In this document: one piece after another, positions 46,851-60,285 of the stretch
How positions within the stretch are numbered: the stretch's first letter is position 1
Layout of the letters: the number at the start of each line of letters is the position of its first letter
DNA from: Vespa crabro
Taxonomy: Eukaryota > Arthropoda > Insecta > Hymenoptera > Vespidae
Assembly: GCF_910589235.1 (NCBI RefSeq)
Contig: NC_060959.1
Span: 3,327,645 to 3,391,644 of the forward strand
Direction of reading: 5' to 3'
DNA: 64,000 bases
The notes under the pieces: generated by a model
Seen by the model: the letters and a program-made list of their open reading frames with translations, nothing else
What the model was told of the DNA's origin: nothing
Database searches by the model: none
Position numbers and translations under genes: made by a program

Positions 46851-48873
46851 TATATTAATTTTCGTATTCGATTTTTCACAACATCGTGTCGTAATGTTTT
46901 ATAAGTACACATATGTACGTATGCGTTCACACGTAACCACGCATGCACGCACGCACACACATTGCTTTTCACAGAAATGAATATTTTTGCTTTGAACTAT
47001 TTCTGTGTTTCCTTCCGGGAAAAGAGCTCGAATATAGATCGAGTATTCATGTATCGATAATATTCCGTTGATTCTACGTTTGTCGTTTAAACACGTAATC
47101 GATAATTACATAATAATTAAGAAATGTTCGTTACGTAGCGTCGTAATACTTATTTACTTAAAAGACTTACTTATAGACACATAGTCTTTCGCATAATCAA
47201 CACATATATTTGTATGTTGGTACTTACTTACATGTATGAGAATGGCTGTCAAGAGGAGAGTACGTTTTTGAATACACCTGGATTTTTATGTCACAATTAC
47301 TAACGCTTTCAAGACCACGCCTTGGATACGTAAGAAGAGAGAGGGAGGGAGGGTGGGAGAAAAAAGAGAGAGAAGAAAAAAGGAAAAGAAAACTTTCTCG
47401 AAGAGAGCGCACGGTACTAGTAATTTCGCTGCCCACGGAGAAATGATCGATTGTGGACATGTTTCGCAGGTTTCTCGGTTAGATGTCCGATAAAAGATTT
47501 CAGAAAATTGAAATATTCATGATACTTTTGAAAGTATTATCCAAAATATTAAATTAAATTCAACGATTAATCAGATTTAAATTTATTGTATTCGTCGTTA
47601 TTATATCGAGTAATCGTATTAACCAATTAAATTGGAATCCCATTAGAATTATATTATTAAATTATTATTATAATAATAATCGTCAGATTTTAGGGATTTA
47701 TTATTATCAATCTTTCAATTTTCTTCTTAACGATAAATCATAAATTTTCTTTTGCCAGTCTTATTTCATTCTAGCGTAGGATTTCTATTGATCGTATCAA
47801 GGACAGAAGCACTTGATGATAATATTTTGGGTTATCGCGATCAACCGATTCGAATGCTTTAGGCTAAGGACTAGGTGAATTATGGTCGTTTCTTAACTCT
47901 GTAGTAACTATAATATCTGTTCAACGTATCAATCGTTTTCTCGATGTGTTTTATATTTTTTTTTTCTTGAATTAAATTAGAAAGAATATATTGGAGCATA
48001 AGTTACGAAATGATTTATATTCGAAATGATTTCAAATTCGAAATGATTTTCATCTTGTTCGTTTGAGATTCGTCCTCGAACTCACTCCATGTCATGTCCC
48101 TCTTCCGTGATCGTGTACTAACGGGAACGGTTCTATCGGTGTAACGTCGATAACAGGAGCATCATCGTTCGTAGAACGTATAGCCCAGGCTCTAAATGGG
48201 TTAATATGCACATCCGTGTCGTAGCTCGCGTTATGTCACTGATGTAGCCTAATTGAATGGACCGTGATCTACCGGGTGTCTTGAGAGTCCATAGAGTTCA
48301 CGACGAATTAATTACGTTATTGAGTTATAACGGAATTAAAAGTATACGCGAATGATTTACATGCTTTGATAGTTAACATTAAAAATAATGTAATAACAAT
48401 TTTGAAGAACAAATTAAATTTGATTCGAACTTTCTCACTTGGATCACGTTTTCCAAAAGTTCGATGAAGGTAGGAAAAATTTGTTTATTTTTCTTACGTC
48501 TCCCTCTTTCTCTCTTCCTCTTTCTCTCTCGCTTTTCGAAGAGAAGTATTGAACAATTCGTGTGTATGTATGTGTCTATAGAAAATAAGGTCACTTTCGT
48601 TTTGTCTTCTCTGATGTCAGTCGAACGATTACAAAGTGGTCCACCGAGTAGGGCATATGTATGCTTCGAAACGAAAGAGTGAGACACGGTTAGCTAACAC
48701 TTTCACTCGGGCAACAAACGGCCGATCCGTTTGACGCGCGCGACGATTTCAGATTGCATTACAATAAAGCCTATGCCGCCATTGTACTCGGTGAATCCAT
48801 TCATGACGAATAATAACGAAGGATTATATATATTACACAGGCAAACTGCTCAGTAATTATAATTTATGCGTAC

Positions 48874-48874
<1 letters not shown>

Positions 48875-48936
<62 letters not shown>

Positions 48937-49322
48937 AATAACTATTTATTCATAATTATTTATAAAGATGATCAATAACGATTAAATCAATAACGATTTG
49001 ATACGTTTTATTTGTCAATTAATTCATTCATTCACTAATTAATTCATTAAGTTATTTATTTAATAAAAAATATATTGGATTCGAAAGAACACCAAAGGAA
49101 TAGATAGGAAAAGAGAGAAAGAGAGAGAGTGAGAGAGAGAGAGAGAGAGAGAAAGATGGAGAGTGAAAGATAAATAACCATTTATTCATAATTATTCATA
49201 AGGATGATCAATAATGATTAGAAAACTGCTCGATTTGATAAATTTGATAAATTTCATTTGTCTATTTATTTATTTGTTTATTTAATAGAAAATATATTGG
49301 ATTCGAAAAGACACTAAGAAAA
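48875..49322 (+). repeat. tandem duplication of a ~230-bp unit that includes a GA tract
   Basis: Unit 1 is (GA)n 48875-48935 followed by 48936-49096. Unit 2 is (GA)n 49112-49160 followed by 49165-49322. Shared landmarks: ATTTATTCATAATTATT, GATGATCAATAA, TTTGATA, ATTTATTTAATA, AAAATATATTGGATTCGAAA and GACAC/AACACC. The GA tract was duplicated with its flank. Confidence 0.8.
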
Positions 49323-50039
49323 TATCGAGTATTGTAATTACGTTAATGACAACAATCCTCGAAAGTTTCCGCTTGTATAGAGAACGAGCAGCCCATCCTC
49401 CCTCTTTCTCTCTCTCTCTTTCTCTCTATCGAACTTTCATAAATCGAATGGAACACCCTTGAAACAATACGATTCGAAAAGTTACTCGAGGACATCCGAC
49501 GGTACCGTTAAAACGTCGTTAAACAATAAAACCTACGTTACTATAGACGGTAGTGTGGGAGTTGGGGTTGGGGGGTTGGATTGGGAAAAACTCTTTCGGA
49601 ATCCTACGATCGGCTTAAAGCGAAGCCACCACAATGAGTTCGCGTTTAATTGCTTTGCCATACAACACATACTTACGTACATACGGATATGCGCGTACAT
49701 ATACACACACACATATACATACACAAACGTACGCTTATGTATATATACTCAGGCACAAGCACGTATCTTTATTGGCTACGTTTAAGTAGAAGTTGCAGAA
49801 ACAGCAAACGGCTATTCGAGATATGTGCATGCATGCAACTATTACAAGGTTTCTAGGGAGACCTTCGAAGAGATGCATCGAAACGAGAAACGCGCTCGTC
49901 TCGTACATACTCGGAGTACTTACGTTTATTATTTCGTTTTCCACAGGTGTAATATACATGCTAATTTACGTAATAGGTCAATAAGAAAAATAGTATGTCG
50001 GATTCACATCGTAGATACATTTGGCATTGACTTTCAATC

Positions 50040-50071
<32 letters not shown>

Positions 50072-50110
50072 AGGAGAGAGAAGGAGAGAGAGAGAGAAAA
50101 AGAGAGAGAT
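50040..50110. repeat. (GA)n with GGA interruptions
   Basis: About 70 purines. Confidence 0.9.
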
Positions 50111-50385
50111 ATATCTATTGTTATATGATTCGAATTCCCAGAAAAAAAGTTTCGTATTATAAGAGTTAACTGAGTAAATACTACTAACGAGGAACAAAAT
50201 TGTTGCATCAATGGTAAAACATCTTTCCGGTTTGAACGAATAATACTGTTACCTGACTTTCGTAACGCCGTTAAGCGGATCGAGGTTGCAACAACTTTGC
50301 TGACCGAGAAAGACAAACGAAAGCAAAGTGACCATCGTTGTTTGTGATATTTTTTATCGAGAAGTACGTCAAAGTGTATATATAT

Positions 50386-50516
50386 GTATGTATTTATTTA
50401 TGTATGTATGTATGTATGTATGTATGTATGTACGTATGTATGTATATAAATAAATACATACAAAATCGTCATTGAGAATTTAATAAGTTTTATTGGTCGC
50501 CCTTGCTTTCGTTTTT

Positions 50517-50565
<49 letters not shown>

Positions 50566-50610
50566 CTTATATATACATATATATATAATATATATTATAT
50601 ATATATATAT
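50386..50610. repeat. (TATG)n with inverted ends, then (TA)n
   Basis: GTATGTATTTATTTA (50386-50400) is the exact reverse complement of TAAATAAATACATAC (50447-50461), with TATG units between them. (TA)n follows at 50520-50563 and 50570-50610. Confidence 0.85.
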
Positions 50611-51224
50611 CATTTTTTATTATTATACAACAAACACATTTCCCAAAGAAAATAATTATTAATACAAATACTGAAAGGAATACGATCGTTTGTTATATCG
50701 AACGATCGTATCTTAATCGGCAATTTGTCGCAATTTCATCGAATCGAATCAAGCGTTCTCGTTTCCCAGTCGTGTAACAAGTTTCACGTATATACACAAC
50801 GTACATAGATAGACACACACACACACACACAGACATACATACACAAATGCATACACGTGTATTCCACGTATACGCATACATATATATGAATGGAGATGTA
50901 TTCGTAGTACGTACGACCTTCGATCTCTCCATCGTTTGAAATGGAATCGATTCTGACCCAGGAAAGATCGACTGGCGCTTGGTGCTGGTATTAGAGAGTA
51001 ATTGCTTTTACAAGGCGAGCCGCCGTAAACGATCTACAGTTGGACAGCGCACACCAGTTCTATATTTAACCCGTATAACTCGTAGACGCACCTGAACTAG
51101 TTGCAACGCGCGAGCGAGAACACGATCTAGTCAAGTTCACCGGACTCCATTATTCGACGCGGACGCTTTCGGTCGCGTTAATTACGCGCGGACTAATTCC
51201 TGCTAAATGAATTTCTACCGGAGA

Positions 51225-51262
51225 TATATATATATATACACACACACACATATATATATATA
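51225..51262. repeat. (TA)n-(CA)n-(TA)n
   Basis: TA units, about seven CA units, then TA units again. Confidence 0.9.
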
Positions 51263-52276
51263 GAAATAAATGGAGACGCTTAGGAGAAAACGTCGAGGAA
51301 AATCTGGTTACTCCTACTTCGAGTTATTTCGCATGAAATAATAATTTACGTAAGATACCAGGAACTTGGTTGTTTAACGATGTTAGCTTTCGTCGTGGCA
51401 AACCGAGCTAAAAGTACCTCATCAATGTTTGTTAGAATTAAAAGGGAATAAACTTTGTGGCATATATTTTGGTGGGATGTTTGTAATAAAGGATTTTTAT
51501 CATATTATAGATCAAAAAGAAAGAAATCAAAATTAATTGTTCGTATGTTTTAATATATCGTCTTATCTCGTTCGTCGTACCGATAAATAACAATTTACGT
51601 AAGATACCAGAAACTTGAATCGTGACGGAGCAATAAGATAACAATTGTGATTATAACTATGTTCGAAGTTATATCTAATAAAAATGAAGGATGCGTCAGA
51701 TATTAAATACTTTACAAAAATCCTATGATGGACGTTTTCAAACGAAAAATCCGTATTTTTCTTGATACGAAATCCTCGATGTACGATTAATAAAACTCAG
51801 ATCGAGATTATTTGTACTTCGTTTCCCATGATTTCTATAAATTTGCATTCGGAATTTCTGCTTCATTGTATTCGCGATTGACGTCCGGGTAATGATTGAA
51901 AAATCCTGAAAGTCCTTACGTAAGATCCTCCAAGACAATTTGTACCGAGAAATCCTTAAGCTAAGATTTTCAAAGCATCGTATGTATGCAAGTAGAGAAT
52001 TCAATTCATTGTTACAAAACGAACACTAGACGCAACTTTGTCATATTCTTCGAAAGTTATTTGCGGTTATTCGTGTCGAATCACCAATCACTTATCATAT
52101 TTACATATATCAAGGAAATAAATGTAAAAAAATAAAGAAAAAAAAAAAACGAAAAGAAGAAGAAAAACTCGACGGCGCTTGTTACGTAAAAAACGAAAGT
52201 TAAATATTCATAATAAACAACGTTGAAATAAAAATATAAACAAAATTTTGATTATGTATCACTAATTTGTTATCTA

Positions 52277-52278
<2 letters not shown>

Positions 52279-52323
<45 letters not shown>
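52279..52323. repeat. (TA)n microsatellite
   Basis: About 22 uninterrupted TA units. Confidence 0.95.
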
Positions 52324-52324
<1 letters not shown>

Positions 52325-53519
52325 GGAGGAAGACTTTGATGATGAGATAATGTAATTGCACGAAATGAGCATTATTTTCTCATCAATTATCGTTGTAAAA
52401 AAAATTAGAAAATGTGGAGCCGTCCTACTCATTTGAATAAAAAAAAGAAAAAGAAAAAAAAAAGAAAGAAAGAAAAAAAAGAAGAAGAAAAGAAAAAAGA
52501 AAACAAAAAGAAATCTCGTTCGTCTTCGACATGTTACTATAATCGTAATCAGGAAGAAAAAGTTGTTGGAGATACGAGAAAGACGTCTCTTTCTCTCTCT
52601 CTGTGTGAAAAGGAGGGTGGAAGGAAGGGAGCGAGGGACAAAGAACAGTCTCGGTACAGAAATTGCTGCAGATCATCCAAGAGGGTACTACTCGTTCTCT
52701 CCGGCTAGCATCTGTCGCTAGACTAGCGTGCGCATGGGCGCTCGCGCGCTCACGAACGCTATTGCGCTATTACTATAGTTAGAACGCACGGTTTTCAAGC
52801 ACATGTCGGCCTTCGTTTGTCATCATGACATTTTACTGTATTCACGCGAGCCGTAAGAAGCATTCGCGGGATATGTCACGGTATTTAAATACAAATTCTA
52901 GACCTTTTGCGTTTATTCTCGTCACTTCCACGTGATTATTTCCTCCTCCCTCTCCATCTCTCTCTCTCTCTGTCACTCTTCCATATTTCACTCATTTTCT
53001 TTTCTTTCTCTTTTGTCTCTTTTTTCTTTTTCTTTTTTTTTCTTTTTTTTCTTTTCACCTTTATCTCGCACACCTTTACTCCTTTTAATTAAATATATCT
53101 TGGCTCGAAATTTATTTCGTTGTTTATATTGTATACAGTGGATTGTAAAAATATCATTTAGTCTTTTTAAACCGTATTATTTTATCTAGAATAATAAACG
53201 GAGTGAAAAGTTAAAAAAAAGAGAGGAAAATAAAATGGAGGTGCTCATTTTGCAAGGATGTAAAATAAGAAATTAGTCCTTTAAATATTCTTTTATTATG
53301 AATTTTTATGACAAAATCGATTTTATACATTTTTTTTATATCTGATTGTCTTGCAGACATACTACAAATATTATCATTATATCGACCAATCATTATTATA
53401 TCGTAAAAGTCGACATTCCATCTTTGGATAAACGTAAGTCGTTTAATTTATAAACAGTTCGTACGTTCATACGATAAAAATAATTTTTATTCATTTTTCA
53501 CACACACATACACACACCA

Positions 53520-53790
53520 CACATACAGACATATACATACTCTATATAGTACACTAATTTCTTCATATCCATCTTAAAATTCAATGTACACACTTTGCCA
53601 GTCTACAAAATATAATTCGATTTCGAAAGGTGTCAAAAGAATTTTATATACACAGACGTACACACGTATATATACTTTATATAGCCCATTAATTTCCCCA
53701 TATCCATATAAAAATTCAATGTACACATTTTGTCAGTAGTTACACAAAATGTTATTCAATTTCGAAATGTATGAAGAAGATTTTTATGTA
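53520..53790 (+). repeat. tandem duplication of a ~130-bp unit
   Basis: Unit 1 (about 53520-53650) and unit 2 (about 53650-53790) share ATACT.TATATAG, ATTAATTTC/ACTAATTTC, CATATCCAT, AAAATTCAATGTACACA, TTTG.CAGT, AATTTCGAAA and AT.TTTATATA in the same order. Confidence 0.75.
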
Positions 53791-54659
53791 TTATTATACA
53801 TTATATTCCTTCAACATTGTTTGTATTGTTGTTTAATATTTTTTCTTTTCTTCTTTTTTTTTTCTTTATAGAAACGTCACATATTTGATTCATAATATTT
53901 TACACATCGTCATCGTTATTAATCGACCTTCTCGTTACTGTTTCTTTAGTTAGAGATTGTAATGGTTAATCCTTATCGAATAATGGCCATTCAAATATTA
54001 ACTAATTATGTATATCTGTGAATTTTCGAATATTTCTTATTGCTAGTTCTTCGATGTTTCATTAAGGAAAGTTTAATTTATGTTTTCATAAAGGAAAATA
54101 TAAGATCTGTATTCGTATATGAATTCTGCGTTATCGATTAGATATAAAGAAATAGAAAAAGTTGCTATTCGATTAAATACTGCTTTTATCTATGAATGAA
54201 ATATCAGAGCTACTGAAAAATATTTCTTTATACCTTTTTCTTTCTTTTTCTGTTTCTCTTTTTTTTTCTTCTTCTTATTCTTCTTTTTTAGACGTTTCGA
54301 GGAAAAGCTTGACTAACTCAATAATAATTTATTATTTTCCTTTTCTGATAAACGATATATCGATCAATTCGCTTTGATCGATTTGTTCTTTATTTTTTTG
54401 GTTTTTTTCTTTTATACGAAATAGGAGCGAATTAGATGTTTCTCGCGAGTTTCACGACGCTTGCCGCATGATTTAGCGTTTAACCGTTTTCGGTAGCTCG
54501 AGTTCTCGATACGATGATAGAAAGAGAAGGAAGGAGTTGCGAGCGATGATCTTTGATCCTTTTTATCCGATCGTCGACTACCGTTTCGACACGAACGGAG
54601 ATTCATTGCGGTCGCTTACTGGCGCCTTCGTTATTAATGGACTGCCAATGGTTTCTCAT

Positions 54660-54665
54660 CTTTTT

Positions 54666-54709
<44 letters not shown>

Positions 54710-54798
54710 TCCTCTCTCTCTTTCTTCTCTCTTTCTCTCTCTCTCTCTATTCCTCTCTCTCTTTCTTCTCTCTCTCTCTCTCTTCCTCTCTCTCTTTC

Positions 54799-54851
<53 letters not shown>

Positions 54852-54870
54852 TTCTCTCTTAGTTTCTCTC
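54660..54870. repeat. very long interrupted (TC)n block
   Basis: About 210 bases of CT with repeated TATTCCTCTCTCTCTTTCTTC blocks, so the tract has its own higher-order repeat of about 55 bases. Confidence 0.9.
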
Positions 54871-55790
54871 TCTTTATCTTACTTATCGTTAGAATCACAT
54901 AAGCGAGAAAGCACTTTCACGATTGTTCTTTTCGATAGGATCATCGTGTAGATAAATGATAATAATCGTGATCATTAACACGAAAAAAAAATCGAAGATT
55001 CAACATAATAAGGGTCATAGGTCGAAGAAAAGGATTAGAAAGACGGATGTAATTTATTATTTCTTTTTTATTGTAATTGAAATATTTATTGATTCACATA
55101 TACATATACATATATATATATACAAATACCAATTATCAATGATGATCATAATTTCTAGCTTAAAAAATAGTGGAAAGTGGAAAAATTTCGATTCTACAAA
55201 ACAATTTAATTCTTTTTAAGCCGTTAAAGAGACAGTGAACATGGGCGTATGAAATTTATGTCGATCAAAAATATAGTAGTAGGAATAAAGACAAGAAGCT
55301 TTTGGATAAATGAACGAATTATAAAAAAACGAAATAAAAAGTATAATGTTTTCTTTAATAGAAGGTAAAACGAAACGCGTGTGCGTGTATGTGTGCGTGT
55401 TAATTATTTATTCTTTTATCGTGAAAAGTTACTTCATATTTTCTCTGTTTAACAAGTTATAATAATTACATCTTCGACAATTATCATGGAAGGAACAAAA
55501 AATCTAATATCAGTCATATTTATCTGTTTCGTTAACAATCGTTAATAAACAAAGTAAAAATATTTTTGATGTATCGTTTGAAAAGAAAAGAAAGAAAGAA
55601 TAGAAAAAGAAAAAGAAAAATTTTTTAAAGTCAGAATTTTGTATAAAAATATCATCGTCAGTTTTTCAGATTCTCATTGACAGAGTTAAAAGAAAAATGT
55701 ATGACGTTTGTGAAACGGACCTAATCGACTCGTACGAAATTAGGTTGACGTTATATGCGTCGAAGATGTCTCGTTTTAAAAGTTTCGAGA

Positions 55791-55795
<5 letters not shown>

Positions 55796-55844
<49 letters not shown>

Positions 55845-55845
55845 T
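55796..55845. repeat. (TC)n microsatellite
   Basis: About 20 TC units with one GTC. Confidence 0.9.
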
Positions 55846-56224
55846 GAAAGTCGCACTCTCACACGAACAATTCTATGAGAGGTACGACGATGAAGTCGTT
55901 CGTCTTCTTGGGGGTCGTCCAGGTTTTAAGATCTCGCGACCTTAACTCGACGCATAAGTCCTGTTTCTCACAACTTACGAAAGCTTTGTATAGTTTCGAG
56001 AGTTAAGCAAACGAGTATGTGAGTTAGTTGTTAAGTATTATACGTATGTATGTATTCCCTCTTACGTTGAAAGAAAAAATAAAAAAAAAATAAAGAAAGA
56101 GAGAGAGAGAGAAAGAGAGAAAAGAACTATAGGAAATAGAGAATGAGGTTGAAGGTATATAAAGGCAGAAAAAAAAGAGTATAAAAAATCTTTAAAACTC
56201 AGTGATACTGTTGATCGGTTACTT

Positions 56225-56272
56225 CCTTGCTTGCTTGCTTATTTGCTTGCTTGCTTGCTTATTTGCTTGCAT
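56225..56272. repeat. (CTTG)n/(CTTA)n repeat
   Basis: CTTGCTTGCTTGCTTATTTG repeated about 2.5 times. Confidence 0.85.
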
Positions 56273-56740
56273 GGTCATTTCTCTTACGAGATAACGGATT
56301 TCCCTTCGAATGGAGGTGAGTCTCGTTCGTCGTTCGTATCTGTCAGTTGGGTCTTCTATACTCGCCTAAACTTTCGTCGCGAATCTTTGTTAAACTTCAA
56401 TGGAAATCGTTTGATATCAAACGAGGTATGTACATATATCTCTTTCTCGGTACATGTAAGTACTTATTTACTTCATTTCGTTTTGTTTTTTTTTCTTTTC
56501 CTTTTTGTTTCTTTCTTTTTTTTTCTCTATTTATTGTCAGAAATATGAAAGTGACTAATTTAATAAGTCGTGAGGTCAATCAGATATTAACTTTTTATTT
56601 TTTTTCATTTTTGTTTTTATTTTCTTTTGTTTTTTATTCTTTTCATTTTTTTATTTCTTCAATGACGATATAAACAAAAATTATTTGTTAAATCAATCGT
56701 AATTTAGGCAGTTTACAAGTCAAATCAATTATATTCCACT

Positions 56741-57085
56741 TTTTGAATTTGTTTAAATTTAAATGTCAAACATCGAGTGTCACTCAATGAACTCTCATTT
56801 TTTATGTTCATAATAAATTTTCCTAATATTTCCGTTTATCAATATCATTGAATGACAACATTATTTGGTCATCGAATAAAAAATAATTTATTTTAGAAGC
56901 CAATCTGATTAACTCCGTATTAATACAATTCAAACACAACAGCAAAATCTTATATACAATGTTAATTTGAATTTATATTTTTTGAATTTATATTTTATAG
57001 ACAATTTTAAAAAGCAATTTATATCATTTTATCACATTTCTTCACTTTTTGTTTTATAGAATTAATTTGGGAAATGAGCGGCACA
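56741..57085. repeat. dispersed ~350-bp repeat, copy 2
   Basis: Partner of 46490-46850, same orientation, about 10.2 kb apart. This copy has an extra TTTGAATTTATATT duplication before the AATTTTAAAAAGCAATTTAT block and lacks about 15 bases in the middle. No coding frame survives in either. Confidence 0.75.
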
Positions 57086-57675
57086 TTTAATGAAGAATTA
57101 TAATAGAAAAATTTGAATCATATATAACGTATGACGGTAGATTGTGATTGTTATATACTTACAATTTTCATTTCTTTCCTTTTTTTTCTCTTTTTTCTTT
57201 TCTTTTTTTTTGTTCTTTTTCCATTGATGGAACAGCAACTATACAACTGCGGATTTATATTGTTCATTTAGTTTTATTATTACACAGTCAAGTGTATATA
57301 TAAATTTCGAAGAAATTCTTTCGATCCTTTCAAGATTTGCTTCCCCCTCGATGACGAGTAACGTTGTTACTGGCTCTTCCGGAAGCTCATAAAGCCCAAA
57401 GTCGAGGAGTATTTTCTTTCCTAAGATGATTCTTGGGTATTCGGATAGACGAATGGATGGGAAAAAAGAGAAAGAGAAAGAGAAAAAGAAAGAGAGAGAA
57501 GGAACGAAAGAAAAAAAGAAAGAAAGTCTGATATAATATTATGCGATCCGACAACGAATCAGGAAAGACGATCCTTCGGGGTTATCTTCACTTCGAAAAC
57601 GAGATTGACCGAAAGAGATATACGCTAGCTCTTTTCGAGATTATGCTTTCGAGAACTCGATGAATTTATTCTTTT

Positions 57676-57820
57676 CTCTCTCTCTCTCCCTCTCTCTCTT
57701 TTTCTCTCATTGTCTGTCTATCTCTATGCCTCTCTCTTTCTCTTTCTCTCTTTCTTTCTTTTTTTCTTTCTCTCTCTCCCTCCCTCTCTTTCTTTCTTCT
57801 TTTTTTTTTTTTTTTTTTTT
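57676..57820. repeat. (TC)n / (TTTC)n tract ending in poly-T
   Basis: Pyrimidines throughout, closing with a T run of about 20. Confidence 0.9.
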
Positions 57821-58703
57821 GAAAAAATATTACGTCTTTGCATCTTCGGCCTTTTCAGAAGAAGATCCATGAGATTTCTCTTTTGATCGCATAGCTTGAT
57901 CGAAGGCACGTCGATCATGACGTCTCAACGTCAATCTTAACTCTAATCACGAAACGTGTTTTGCTTAAGGAACGATACCATCGTTATGAATGCAAATAAT
58001 ACAAAAGGATATTATTAAATAAAAAGTGAAATTTTTTAATCATAAATACATACCTTGTTAAAAATCGATTAAATCAATTCGTTACGATATTACGTTATTG
58101 ATGATATTATTTATCAGAATTGATATCTCGGTAATTACATATCAATGAACATAATATAAGATTTAACATTTATTTCAAACGAATTTTCTTCATTTCTTGT
58201 ATTACAACTTCGTCCGATCGATTCGAACATATCGAATCGAAAATTTACATAGGTTATCGAACAACATGAACGACAACATAGAACGAAATGTATACGAAAC
58301 AATATCCTACTTCTGAGATATTACCAAGATTATACCATACTTTGGTGCGTAAGAAAAAAAGGAAAAAAAATTTGCGAATTTACGATCGTGACGTGAGGTA
58401 TAGAATTTCGTTCGTTCTATGTTATTTCTCTTTAAGTCGAAGAGAAATAACTGGGAGAACAATTCGTTCGATTTTAGTATCCCAATAAGAGATAAGAAAA
58501 TGTAAAAAGTTGAGTGAGAAAGAGAGAGAAAGAAAGAAAGAAAGAAAGAAGGAGATCGTCTCGTTCTCGTTTCGGCTCGTAAAACGAATCGAATTGAGTG
58601 AGTTGGTAGCAACGGAACAACGGACCAGCTAAGTCTTTTGTACAGATCGATCTTTTGAAAGTGAGGGAGGATTGCTCGTAAATTCACAGAGATATCAGAG
58701 AAA

Positions 58704-58752
58704 CGTCGTCGTCGTTGTGGTCGTTGTCGTCGTTGTCGTCGTTGTCGTTGTA
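58704..58752. repeat. (GTCGTT)n repeat
   Basis: Eight or so GTC/GTT triplets; the poly-Val or poly-Asp open frames come from this. Confidence 0.85.
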
Positions 58753-60206
58753 AAGAGAGAAGGGTTGTTGCGATTCTCTGATTCTCTCGTGAGACTTCCG
58801 CGTTCGAAATGTCTCGCGATCGTTTGCTGCTCGAAGAATAAGAACTCGATTCGCGGTGGCTTCGTTTACACGTTGTTTTAAAGAGAGACAGTGGAGACAG
58901 AGATAAAGATAAAGAGAGAGAGAGAGAGAAAGAGAGAAAGAAGGAGGACGAGTTCCAAGTATCAAAGATTCGCCGACGAGATCCTCTCGAGGCCCATTAG
59001 TCGGTTCTCGTTAAGCTCCGTGCTGGAAAGCGACCCGGTAGAAAAGCCGTCTTATGTTAGAATACTTCTTCTTCGTATCTCCCCCCCTCCTTCCCCTTCT
59101 TTCACGTCTTACTTTCTTCCTTCTCATCCCTTCTCATCGTTTTTCAGCCAGGCGTTCTTCTAAAGAAGAACGGACCAAGTACATGCTATGTATACTTACT
59201 TGCCAACTTAGATACTTACATATGTATGTATATATTACTACTATATGTAACGTTCACCACTACCACTAACTCTTAACTCTTCTTCTTAGCTCTTCTATCT
59301 CCTCTTCTATTTACGATTTCGAGTTCGCGTGTCATTCGCGAGTTACTGATTTAATTCGCGTTTACGTTAAACCCCCCCCCCCACTCATCTCTCTCCTCTT
59401 TTTCAACCTCTTCGGGACACGATTCATTCTAAGTTGCTCGCGATTTTTATCGGGATGAATTACGTTAGTGTCGAACACTAGGTAGGTAGGTACTACTTAG
59501 GCACTTAGGTAATTACTTACTTACATGTCGCGAATCTTTCGATCGGATTTTTTTCTTTCTTTTTTTTTTCTTTGCATGCTTTTATACAAGCACTTCGGTT
59601 AACTTCTTCGGATTTATTTTGTCTTCAGGATTTACTATTAAATAGGTAATCAACGACGTTAGCTTTACTTTCGAATATCGTATTTAGTTTTATTTAGATC
59701 AATTTATCATATGAATATTTCAAAAACGATACGTACGATACAATCGAAGAATTTTACTTTTATGCTTTTTTTTTTCTTGTTCTTTCTTTGCTTATCCAAA
59801 TAAATTGAATTAATTTCTATGGTTATAAATAATTTTTAATTACGGATCTAAATTATCTGAGACAGATTTATATAAAGATCTAGAGAAATTTAAGGTGTTT
59901 AGATGAACGGATATAATAATCTTAGATAGATTCTACTCTTAAGTATCATGGTCGTATACCAACTAGTTAAGTAGCTGATATAGAAACGTGTCTGTGTAAT
60001 TGATTGCAAACATAACACAGACATGAACTACGAGGGATTAACGATCCGTTATGCATATCGTATTTTCGATCATTTCGTTTCCCTCGAAATCGTCATTAAT
60101 TCGTTGACACGCGCGAACGATCTGTACAGTCGAGGAAATAGAAAGTCTCTCGAAGGTAAACCGAGTTGTAAATTACAAAGACCTGTTAACCACTCCAGAT
60201 GTTTTA

Positions 60207-60236
60207 TTATATATATATATATATAAAATATGTATG

Positions 60237-60282
<46 letters not shown>

Positions 60283-60285
60283 GGT
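60207..60285. repeat. (TA)n blocks
   Basis: Two TA runs separated by AAATATGTATGTATT. Confidence 0.9.

Larger units (their letters stand above)
46851..56740. other. non-coding stretch between the two copies of the dispersed repeat
   Basis: No supported gene. Notable: a CpG-containing patch 48040-48330; tandem duplication with GA tracts 48875-49322; (GA)n 50040-50110; TATG repeat with inverted ends 50386-50461 and (TA)n 50520-50610; C+G-richer patches 50940-51200 and 52680-52880; a direct repeat 51337-51370/51580-51615; (TA)n 52279-52323; tandem duplication 53520-53790; a long TC block 54660-54870; TC 55796-55835; and a CTTG repeat 56225-56272. Confidence 0.5.
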
